Shown here: one piece after another, positions 5,794 through 12,655 of the stretch
Numbering within the stretch: the stretch's first letter is position 1
Layout of the letters: each line of letters opens with the position of its first letter
DNA from: JAWWBG01 sp033721095
GTDB taxonomy: Bacteria; Actinomycetota; Nitriliruptoria; Nitriliruptorales; Nitriliruptoraceae
Direction of reading: 5' to 3'
Length of the DNA: 17,628 bases
NCBI GenBank assembly: GCA_033721095.1
Contig: JAWWBG010000026.1
Span: forward strand, 1 to 17,628
Made by a program: the position numbers and the translations under genes
The notes under the pieces: generated by a model
What the model saw: the letters and a program-made list of their open reading frames with translations, nothing else
Told to the model about the DNA's origin: nothing
Databases searched by the model: none

Positions 5794-7595
5794 CGGGCCG
5801 CCTTCCGGGCCCGTTCGGCCGCACGACGCTCGTACGCGGTGATGAGCTGTCGATACCCGGGCACCGTCGCCAGGAGCTCGTCGTGGGCTCCCTGGGCGAC
5901 GACGCGGCCCTCGTCGAGGAACAGCACCTGGTCGGCGAGGCCGATCGATCCGGATCGATGGGCGATGAGCAGCACGGTGGCTGGGAGGTCCGCACTGGAC
6001 AGGCGCTCGAGGATGGCTGCCTCGACGCTGGGGTCGCACGCCGATGTCGCGTCGTCGAGGATGAGCAGCCGCGGTCGCCGGATGAGTGCCCGTGCCAGCG
6101 CGATGCGCTGCCGCTGCCCACCGGACAGCGTGGCGCCCCGCTCGCCCACGACCGTGTCGTACCCGCCCGGGAGGTGGTTCACAAAGCCGTGCGCCTGGGC
6201 GAGATCGGCCGCCGCGACGACGTCTCCATGGGTCCAGTCGCCGCCCAACGTGATGTTGTTGGTCACGGTGTCGTCGAAGATGAAGGACTCCTGGAAGACG
6301 ATGGCGATCGCCTCGGCGAGCTCGTCGCGCGCCACGTCGCGCAGGTCCATGCCGTCGAGCGTCACCGTCCCGGCCTGCGGCTCGAGCAGCCTGGCCAGCA
6401 GCCAGGCCAGCGTCGACTTGCCCGCACCGGTGGGACCGACGATGGCGACTGTCTTGCCGCGCAGTGCCACCAGGTCGACGCCATCGAGTCCGCGTGCGTC
6501 GAGGTGGTCCGCGACGGGATGGTGGTACGAGAGGCCGGCGGCGATCACGTCGGCGGCGCTGCCTGCTGGCACGTGCCCAGTGCCCTTGTCGGCCTCGGGT
6601 TCGGCGTCGAGAACGTGGTCGATGCGCTCGAAGCCCACCACCGCTCGCGGGATGTCGCCCAACAGCCAGCCAAAGACACGCAGCGGGATGGCCGACAGTC
6701 GGAACAGGTAGGCGAACCCGATGAGGTCGCCGGCCGTCAGGTCCGTGGTCTGCACGCGCCACGCGCCGACCACGAGGACCAACAGGATCCCGACGTTCGG
6801 CAGCGCCTCGATCATCGGGTCAAAGATGGCACGGAGCCGCCCGACCTCGATCATCTCGTCCCGCAACTGGTTGGACGTGGCGGCGAATCGATCGGTCTCG
6901 GCGCGCTCACGACCGAGGGTCTTGACCACCAGGGCGCTGTCGAACGACTCGTGTGCGATCGCCGACACCGTGCCTCGTGTCTGCTGGGCCAAGGCCACCT
7001 TGGCGCGCATGCGGCGTTGAAAGGCGAGGTTGACGGCCATCAGGGCCGGTCCGACGAGAAAGCCAACCGCAGCCAGGAAGGAATCCGTGACGAGCAGTGC
7101 GATCGCTGCGACGACAATGAGGATCGTCGACGCCAGGGCCATGGGCATGGGTGCGGCCACGAACGTGGCGGCCTCGATGTCGGCGACGGCGTTCGAGAGC
7201 AGCTGCCCCGTGGGGTGGCGCCGGTGCCAGGCCATGGGCAGGCGCATGAACGCACGTGTCACCTGGCGGCGGAAGGTCGCCTGCGTCGAGTACTGGACGA
7301 GGTAGGCGCCGAAGCGACGACCGAAGATGCCGGCGGCCTTGACCGCGGACACGCCGACGATGGCCAGCGCGATCGTCCACAGGTCGCGACTGGTGACCTC
7401 GCCTGCCTCGACGGCGGGAAGGACGACCTCGTCGGTGACGAAGGCGAGGACCCACGCCGCGGCGAGGACCATCGCGGCATACAGCGTCGCGCCGACTGCG
7501 CCGATCCCGAGCATGCGCCGCAGATCGGCCCGGGCCACCCGCCACATGACGCGGAGCCCGCGCCTGAGCTCGAAGGTCGCGCTCGAGATGCTCAC
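5790..7595 (-). CDS. ABC exporter half-transporter, subunit 1 (Walker B Glu replaced by Asp)
   Basis: A 601-residue half-transporter: transmembrane domain (about 30-315, with hydrophobic spans near 30-53, 72-90, 150-190 and 265-310) and ATPase domain (about 345-590). Motifs are Walker A GPTGAGKS (387-394), Q-loop Gln435, a canonical signature LSGGQ (490-494), Walker B LLILDDATS (510-518) and H-loop His546. The catalytic Glu after the Walker B Asp is Asp515, the usual mark of the degenerate site in heterodimeric exporters. The start is taken as the GTG at 7593-7595 (reading VSISSATFELRRGL). It fits the family N-terminal length and leaves a 163-base divergent spacer; starts further upstream would enter the divergent gene at 7759. 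The ATG 16 codons downstream (MWRVARADL) is the alternative. The overlap with subunit 2 is ATGA. Confidence 0.93.
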   Translation of the reverse strand: MSISSATFELRRGLRVMWRVARADLRRMLGIGAVGATLYAAMVLAAAWVLAFVTDEVVLPAVEAGEVTSRDLWTIALAIVGVSAVKAAGIFGRRFGAYLVQYSTQATFRRQVTRAFMRLPMAWHRRHPTGQLLSNAVADIEAATFVAAPMPMALASTILIVVAAIALLVTDSFLAAVGFLVGPALMAVNLAFQRRMRAKVALAQQTRGTVSAIAHESFDSALVVKTLGRERAETDRFAATSNQLRDEMIEVGRLRAIFDPMIEALPNVGILLVLVVGAWRVQTTDLTAGDLIGFAYLFRLSAIPLRVFGWLLGDIPRAVVGFERIDHVLDAEPEADKGTGHVPAGSAADVIAAGLSYHHPVADHLDARGLDGVDLVALRGKTVAIVGPTGAGKSTLAWLLARLLEPQAGTVTLDGMDLRDVARDELAEAIAIVFQESFIFDDTVTNNITLGGDWTHGDVVAAADLAQAHGFVNHLPGGYDTVVGERGATLSGGQRQRIALARALIRRPRLLILDDATSACDPSVEAAILERLSSADLPATVLLIAHRSGSIGLADQVLFLDEGRVVAQGAHDELLATVPGYRQLITAYERRAAERARKAAR

Positions 7596-7758
7596 ACCGC
7601 CCCGCCGGTGCGAGGACGGTAGGAGATTGCCGGGTCGACGCCGACGTGACGCGAGTGCGGTCAACGCACACCTCGGGCTGGCGGCAGGAGCACACGAGAT
7701 CCTCGGCGCACTTTCTGTTGAGAACAACCCTCCCACGCGGCAGCACAACGAGGGACGC

Positions 7759-9330
7759 ATGGACCGAGCCACATCCGCCACGCACCGGCGCACCTCCATC
7801 GTCGTCGGAGTGCTCGCCGCCCTGCTGGCCCCGGCGTCGGCGGCCTTGGCCCATCATCCGGCGTTCCACGCGACCGGACAGTTCAAGCACGACGTTCGCG
7901 TCATCACCGACGCAGCCTCGCTCGACGTACCGATCGCCCGCCAGACTGACAACGTCGAGTTCGTGGCACACGCAGCGACGGGCGAGGGCTCAGACCTTTT
8001 CTTCCAGCGGCGCGAGGGCCTCCAGCGCTACAAGGGACAGGTCATCGACGCAACGATCGACCTCGCCGTCGCAGGTGGCGTCACCGAGATCGGGGCGACG
8101 ATCCTCGACGTCAGCGACCCGACGGCGCCGGAGGTGCTGGCCCAGGTCCCCTGTGGCGGCTTCCACTCGGAGGTTCTCCTGTACGAGAACCTGTTGCTCC
8201 AGACGTGGGATGCCACGAATCTTCCGTGTGACCCTGACTCGGGCGTCGACCCGGATGGCCTCGACCGGCCCGACGACCAGGGCGTCCGGATCTTTGACAT
8301 CACCGACCCGGCGGCTCCTCGGCTCGTCGCCTTCCGTGGCGAGGCCGAGGGCATCCATCCTGCCGGTGTCCACAATGGGACGGTCAACGCCGAGGCTGGC
8401 CTGCTGTACCTGAACATGGCCGAACTCGACCCGATCGGTCCGCTCTGGGGCTGGATCGACCTGGAGGACCCGGCCTTCCCGGTCCACACGCGTTCGATGC
8501 GAGACATCAGCCCCACGGCCCTGGACGGCTGCCACGACGCCAGCGTCGCCCCGACGCGGCAGCTCATGGCCTGTGCCGCCATCGAGCTGAGCTACGTCTG
8601 GGACATCAGCGACCCGAGGAACCCCGTCGAACTTGCCGTGATCCCGAACCCCGGCATCACGATCCACCACGGTGCCCGCTTCACACCCGACGAGCAGGTT
8701 CTGGTCCTCAATGACGAACTGGCCGGCGCCGCGTTCGCGCCGGGCTGCACCGGCCTCACGAACGGGCCGATCGGCGCGCTGTGGTTCTACAACGTCTCCA
8801 CGCCCACGTTCCCGGTGCTCCAGTCGACGTTCTCGACGTCCGACCTGTCGACGGACACGACCTGCACCAGCCATTTCTACAACTTCACGCGCGACACCAC
8901 GCTGTTGACGATCGGCTGGTACGAGGCGGGCATGATCGCCGTCGACTACGGCGGGCCGCTGCCGACGGAGCACGCCCACTTCGAACCCGAGGGATCGAGC
9001 TTCTGGGCTGCCTACAGCTGGCACGGACACGTCTACGGGAACTCGTACTCACAGAACGATGCGGCGGGTTTCTGGGTCATCCGGGTGGACGGGATCGACG
9101 ACGTTGCCCCCCTCGCCACCGACGAGGGCAACTCGTGGATCCGGTGGACGTCTGCCCTCGAGGCCAGCGAGGTCGCACCCGTGGACGGTCCGGCTCCCGC
9201 GCCATCCGATGGCGACGCCACGTTGCCGGCGACCGGTGGCAGCATCGCGCTGCTGGGGGTCGCGGCGCTCGCCTTGAGCGCGTGGCTTCGACGTCGCAGT
9301 CCCTCGGAGGACAGCCTCCCAGCGGCCTGA
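7759..9330 (+). CDS. Secreted LVIVD-repeat beta-propeller protein with LPxTG cell-wall anchor
   Basis: A 523-residue exported surface protein. A Sec signal peptide covers about residues 1-31 (RR at 10-11, a hydrophobic core, then AALA), so the mature chain probably begins HHPAFHATG. LVIVD-type propeller repeats are visible as ILDVSDPTAPEVL (115-127), IFDITDPAAPRLV (178-190), VWDISDPRNPVEL (280-292) and FYNVSTPTFPVL (343-354). The C-terminus is a sortase substrate signal: LPATG (489-493), a hydrophobic span (495-510) and RRR (511-513). There are six cysteines in the mature region (132, 157, 258, 272, 330, 369) and many His residues, including HAHFEPEG and SWHGHVYG. The start is the ATG at 7759, preceded by AGGG about five bases upstream. 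LVIVD proteins have no settled activity; a binding scaffold is the safest reading. It is divergent from the ABC genes and 35 bases from the next gene. Confidence 0.9.
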   Translation: MDRATSATHRRTSIVVGVLAALLAPASAALAHHPAFHATGQFKHDVRVITDAASLDVPIARQTDNVEFVAHAATGEGSDLFFQRREGLQRYKGQVIDATIDLAVAGGVTEIGATILDVSDPTAPEVLAQVPCGGFHSEVLLYENLLLQTWDATNLPCDPDSGVDPDGLDRPDDQGVRIFDITDPAAPRLVAFRGEAEGIHPAGVHNGTVNAEAGLLYLNMAELDPIGPLWGWIDLEDPAFPVHTRSMRDISPTALDGCHDASVAPTRQLMACAAIELSYVWDISDPRNPVELAVIPNPGITIHHGARFTPDEQVLVLNDELAGAAFAPGCTGLTNGPIGALWFYNVSTPTFPVLQSTFSTSDLSTDTTCTSHFYNFTRDTTLLTIGWYEAGMIAVDYGGPLPTEHAHFEPEGSSFWAAYSWHGHVYGNSYSQNDAAGFWVIRVDGIDDVAPLATDEGNSWIRWTSALEASEVAPVDGPAPAPSDGDATLPATGGSIALLGVAALALSAWLRRRSPSEDSLPAA

Positions 9331-9365
9331 CCCGGCGCTACGGTCTTGCGGGACCGGAGTTGCAC

Positions 9366-10073
9366 ATGGCGGGAATCGACGCCAAGGCTGCGGAAGCCGC
9401 TGTCAAGGCCGAGCTGATCTACATCGGCGATCCGATGTGCTCGTGGTGCTGGGGATTCGCCCCGGTGCTCGACGCCCTCGACGCCCGCTACGAGCTCCCA
9501 CTGCGAACGATCGTCGGCGGCCTGCGACCCGGTCCGGCGGCCGAGCCACTCGGAGGGCGGCTGCGGGCGTTCCTCCAGCACCACTGGGAAGAGATTGCAA
9601 GGCTCACGGGACAGCCATTCGACCTGTCGGGCCTCGATCGCCCCGGCTGGATCTACGACACCTGGCCCGCCGACCTCGCGGTCGTGGCCGGTCGAATCAT
9701 CGACGAGGAACGCGTTCTCGCGTGGTTCTCACGGCTCCAGCGAGCCTTCTACGCCGAGGCCGCCGACGTCACCGATCACACGGTCCTCGTCGCGCTGGCC
9801 GACGAGTTCGGACTCGACGGTTTCGCCGACGTCTTCGACGATCCCACGACGGCGGAGATCACCCGCCAGGACTTTCGGCGGAGCCGCGAGCTGGGCATCT
9901 CGGGCTTCCCGTCGCTGTTGTTCCGCGACGAAGAGATCGTCGCGCCGGTCGCGTACGGCTACACCGAGCTCGAGGGCCTGACGCGCACGCTCGACCGGTA
10001 CTTCGTGAAGCGCTGGGGCGAGGACGTCGCCTCCGGTCTGCTGTGCTCGATGGACGACCCGTTGAACTGCTGA
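9366..10073 (+). CDS. DsbA-family thioredoxin-fold oxidoreductase (CSWC)
   Basis: A 235-residue protein of the DsbA/FrnE-like family. The redox centre is CSWC (Cys25-Cys28) in GDPMCSWCWGFAP (21-33), and the cis-proline loop is ISGFPSLLF (178-186, Pro182), with the helical insertion domain between. It has no signal peptide or membrane anchor, and no hydrophobic stretch lies in frame upstream, so it should act in the cytoplasm. Two more cysteines are at the C-terminus (Cys227, Cys235). The ATG at 9366 has a GGAG about eight bases upstream. It follows the LVIVD gene by 35 bases on the same strand and may share its transcript, but a cytosolic enzyme could not directly oxidise the exported propeller. 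The role could be disulfide reduction or isomerisation, or a glutathione- or mycothiol-linked reaction; the substrate is unknown. Confidence 0.9.
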   Translation: MAGIDAKAAEAAVKAELIYIGDPMCSWCWGFAPVLDALDARYELPLRTIVGGLRPGPAAEPLGGRLRAFLQHHWEEIARLTGQPFDLSGLDRPGWIYDTWPADLAVVAGRIIDEERVLAWFSRLQRAFYAEAADVTDHTVLVALADEFGLDGFADVFDDPTTAEITRQDFRRSRELGISGFPSLLFRDEEIVAPVAYGYTELEGLTRTLDRYFVKRWGEDVASGLLCSMDDPLNC

Positions 10074-10081
10074 CGAGGACC

Positions 10082-10096
10082 GCCGGCGATGCCGGC
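10082..10096. terminator. Possible bidirectional hairpin between convergent genes
   Basis: GCCGGC (10082-10087) and GCCGGC (10091-10096) form a 6-bp stem with a GAT loop, in the 43-base gap between the convergent DsbA-family and RNase E/G genes. It reads as a stem on both strands. There is no T run on either side, so intrinsic termination is only a suggestion from its location. Confidence 0.35.
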
Positions 10097-10116
10097 ACGT
10101 CGCCGACCAGCCGTGA

Positions 10117-11928
10117 TCACAGCTCGGGGATGAATCCGCGGCCGTCGCATTCCTTGCACGTGTGGCTGAAGGACTCGATCAACCCGTGGGAGACGTTCTT
10201 CCGGGTCATCTGGACCAGCCCGAGACGCGAGACGTCCGACACGCGTGTCTTGGTGCGGTCGCGCAACAGCTCGCGCTTGAGGCGCCGGACCACCTGGTCC
10301 TGGTTGGACTTGAGCAGCATGTCGATGAAGTCGATGATGATGATGCCGCCCATGTCCCGCAGCCGCAGCTGGCGCACCAGCTCGTCGACGGCCTCGAGGT
10401 TGGTCTTGAGGACGATCTCCTCGAGGGTCTCGTCGCCCTTGCCGGTGAACTTGCCGGTGTTGACGTCGATGACCTTCATCGCCTCGGTTGACTCGATGAT
10501 CAGGTAGCCGCCCGACGGCAACCAGACCTTCCGGTTCATGGCCTTCTTGAGCTGCTCGTCGACGCCCCAGGCCGACAGCACGGGCCCCCGTTCGTCCTCG
10601 TCGTCCTTGGCCTTGCGGTCCCACCGCTCGACCTTCTCGAGCAGGTCCGGCGCGACGCCCTCGAGATACTCGACGACCGCTGCGTGCAGGTCATCGCCGT
10701 CGACGATCAGCTTGACGAAGTCGCTGCTGAAGTTGTCGCGGATGACCTTGACGACCAGCGGCGGCTCCTCGTAGACGACGTCGAGGGGCTTGGCGGCGGT
10801 GGCGGCTTCCTTGACCTTCTCCCACTTGGCGGCGAGCCGTTCGATGTCGGCCTGGATGTCCTCGGAGGGGATCTCCTCGGCTGCGGTTCGAACGATCACG
10901 CCGTGGCCCTCGGGGGCTGCCTCCTTGACGATGTTGCGCAGCCGGTCGCGTTCCCGATCCGTCAGCTTGCGCGAGATCCCGAAGACATCGGAGTCCGGTG
11001 CGAGCACGACGAAACGGCCGGCCAGCGTGAGGTGCATCGTCAACCGCGGCCCCTTGGTGCCCATCGGGTCCTTGGTGACCTGGACGAGCACGGCCTGCCC
11101 GGGACGGAGGGCGTCCTCGATGCGGACGGCGTCGCCCTCCTCCAGGTCGGCCTCGTCGAAGAGGACCTCGCCCGCGTACAGGACCCCGTTGCGGCCCTTG
11201 CCGATGTCGATGAAGGCGGCCTCCATGCCGGGGAGCACGTTCTGGACGCGGCCGAGGTAGATGTTGCCGACGATCGAGACGTCCTCGTCGCTGGTGACGT
11301 AGTGCTCGACGGCCGTGCGGTCCTCGAGGACGACGACCTGGGTGCGTCCGTCCCCGGCCTGCGCGAGCATGGTGCGCGGCGGGACGTCGCGGATGGCGCG
11401 ACGAACCTCCTCGGCAACGCCGCCGGGACGGCGGCCGCTCTGCCCGCGTGACTGCTTCCGAGCCGCAGCACGCGTCCCGCTGGCCGCAATGGCCTTCCGG
11501 GTCGCGGCGTCCTTCTTGGACTCCTTGGCGTCGCCGTCGGCATCGCCCGGGCTCTCCTCCGGTGCGTCCTTGCCCGTGCTGTCGGCCGTCGCGCTCGCAT
11601 CCCGGCCTGCCTGACCGTCATCGGCCTTCTTGTCGTCGCCCTTCGCGGACTCGGGAGCCTTCTTCTTGCCTCGGCCGCGTCCTCCGCGCCGGCCCCGACG
11701 CCGTCGACCACCGCTGGAGCCGGAGCCGTCGTTGTCCGACGTGTTCCCGGTCTCGCCGCCTCCGCCGTCGGTGCCCTTCCTGGCGTCGCTGCCGTCCGGC
11801 GCCTTCCCGGCGTCGGACGCCCCGCTGGATGTCGTCGCGTCTGCGGTTTCGGCGGACGCACCTGCGTCGGATGAGCGCGTGCGTCGCCGGGTGCGTGTCC
11901 GGGCTTCGGTGGTGGTTTCGTCGGTCAC
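10117..11928 (-). CDS. rne: Rne/Rng-family endoribonuclease with disordered N-terminal extension
   Basis: An endoribonuclease of the RNase E/G family for mRNA decay and rRNA processing, 603 residues long. Residues 1-180 are low complexity (Thr, Ser, Asp, Gly, Lys, Arg) with an Arg block at 75-90 (RRRRGRRGGRGRGKKK). The catalytic part begins near MLAQAGDG (187). The S1 domain carries IVGNIYLGRVQNVLPGMEAAF (split as 219-228 and 229-239). The metal-site motifs are KVIDVNTGKF (485-494, Asp488) and IIDFIDM (531-537). The Zn-link is Cys591-Lys-Glu-Cys594, followed by DGRGF. It stops soon after the Zn-link, so there is no C-terminal scaffold. The start is the GTG at 11926-11928, 16 bases after the preceding stop; a longer frame to 12042 only re-reads the neighbouring gene. 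It is near rplU-rpmA-obg as in many actinobacteria, but 8.8 kb away here. Confidence 0.93.
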   Translation of the reverse strand: MTDETTTEARTRTRRRTRSSDAGASAETADATTSSGASDAGKAPDGSDARKGTDGGGGETGNTSDNDGSGSSGGRRRRGRRGGRGRGKKKAPESAKGDDKKADDGQAGRDASATADSTGKDAPEESPGDADGDAKESKKDAATRKAIAASGTRAAARKQSRGQSGRRPGGVAEEVRRAIRDVPPRTMLAQAGDGRTQVVVLEDRTAVEHYVTSDEDVSIVGNIYLGRVQNVLPGMEAAFIDIGKGRNGVLYAGEVLFDEADLEEGDAVRIEDALRPGQAVLVQVTKDPMGTKGPRLTMHLTLAGRFVVLAPDSDVFGISRKLTDRERDRLRNIVKEAAPEGHGVIVRTAAEEIPSEDIQADIERLAAKWEKVKEAATAAKPLDVVYEEPPLVVKVIRDNFSSDFVKLIVDGDDLHAAVVEYLEGVAPDLLEKVERWDRKAKDDEDERGPVLSAWGVDEQLKKAMNRKVWLPSGGYLIIESTEAMKVIDVNTGKFTGKGDETLEEIVLKTNLEAVDELVRQLRLRDMGGIIIIDFIDMLLKSNQDQVVRRLKRELLRDRTKTRVSDVSRLGLVQMTRKNVSHGLIESFSHTCKECDGRGFIPEL

Positions 11929-11944
11929 GTCGGGCTCGATGTGG

Positions 11945-12655
11945 TCAGGCGGCCTCTGCCACGGCGGCCGTGTCGACCGGAAGCAGCTCGCCGGACAGGG
12001 CCTCGACCACGCCGTCGACGGACCCTGCCCCCTGTGCAACACGGCGGTACCGCAGCACGGAGAGGTCGTCGTCGGGGTCGAGAGCCACCATCAGGTCGGA
12101 GGGCCGGATCGTCGGGCCGTCGTTGGAGAACACCGCGCGGAGTCGGGGTGTCGGGCCGTCGCTGCTCCGGAGGGCGACGACGGCGGGGCGCACGTCGAGG
12201 ATGCGATCACCCGAGGGGCGGTGGCGTGTGACCTCCGCGCTCGTCCGGGCGAGCAGCGTCTCGATGCGTGCGGGGAGGTCGCGCGAACCCGACGTCGGGT
12301 CCAGCTCGATCTCCCAGAGGGTGTGGGTGAGCATGGCCGCGAGCTTGATCGCCCCGTCGGGGACGACCAGCCAGCGGAGGATGCCCATCCCCGCGGGCAG
12401 CGCGTGGGACAGGCGGGTGAGGTCGCGTTCGACCTCGAGGTCTTCGGTGAAGGTCAGCTCGGCGTATTCGCCGGTCGAGTCCCAGCCCACCGGGAGGGCG
12501 TCGGGGAACGAGACCTTCGGGTGCGGGCGGAAGCCCTGGGACCAGGCGATCGGGAGGCCCTCGCGCCGCAGCGCGCGCTCCCACACCGACGTGAGGTCGC
12601 GGGCGGACACGTAGCGGACCCGTCCGGTCTTGGAGTAGCGCACGCGGATTCGCAT
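11945..12655 (-). CDS. Radical SAM-linked protein, TIGR03936/DUF2344 type
   Basis: A 236-residue protein recognised by its N-terminus: RVRYSKTGRVRYVSARDL (4-21), then LPIAWSQGFRPHPKVSF (34-50), PLPVG-like ALPVGWDSTGEY (53-64) and ELTFTEDL. This family occurs next to, or fused behind, the TIGR03960 radical SAM protein, and no biochemical activity is established. The ATG at 12653-12655 shares one base with the radical SAM stop (TGATG), so the two should be made together in fixed ratio. No membrane segment or metal motif is visible; the N-terminal basic and aromatic surface could bind nucleic acid, which is inference. The RNase E/G gene starts 16 bases after its stop, so the three genes form one tight unit. 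Confidence 0.92.
   Translation of the reverse strand: MRIRVRYSKTGRVRYVSARDLTSVWERALRREGLPIAWSQGFRPHPKVSFPDALPVGWDSTGEYAELTFTEDLEVERDLTRLSHALPAGMGILRWLVVPDGAIKLAAMLTHTLWEIELDPTSGSRDLPARIETLLARTSAEVTRHRPSGDRILDVRPAVVALRSSDGPTPRLRAVFSNDGPTIRPSDLMVALDPDDDLSVLRYRRVAQGAGSVDGVVEALSGELLPVDTAAVAEAA

Noticed and set aside
4024..6711. Long plus-strand open frame opposite both ABC genes
   Set aside because: Antisense shadow of recognised genes; composition rich in His, Asp, Gly and Arg with no motif.
5794..6762. N-terminal extension of the second ABC subunit
   Set aside because: It lies entirely inside the first ABC gene in another frame and is Arg/His/Pro-rich; the ATGA start at 5793 gives a normal exporter length.
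7596..7758. Promoters or operator in the 163-base divergent spacer between the ABC and LVIVD genes
   Set aside because: It holds short inverted repeats (GTGCG/CGCAC at 7655-7669 and a TTCT/AGAA pair near 7730) and several TTG boxes, but none has a matching -10 at proper spacing.
7596..7799. Longer N-terminus for the first ABC subunit
   Set aside because: It would overlap the start of the divergent LVIVD gene and adds a segment with no family match.
10113..10120. Palindrome GTGATCAC at the RNase E/G stop codon
   Set aside because: An 8-base palindrome is expected by chance at this scale and overlaps coding sequence.
11929..12042. Longer N-terminus for RNase E/G
   Set aside because: The extra 38 codons re-read the end of the DUF2344-like gene; the GTG at 11928 fits normal operon spacing.
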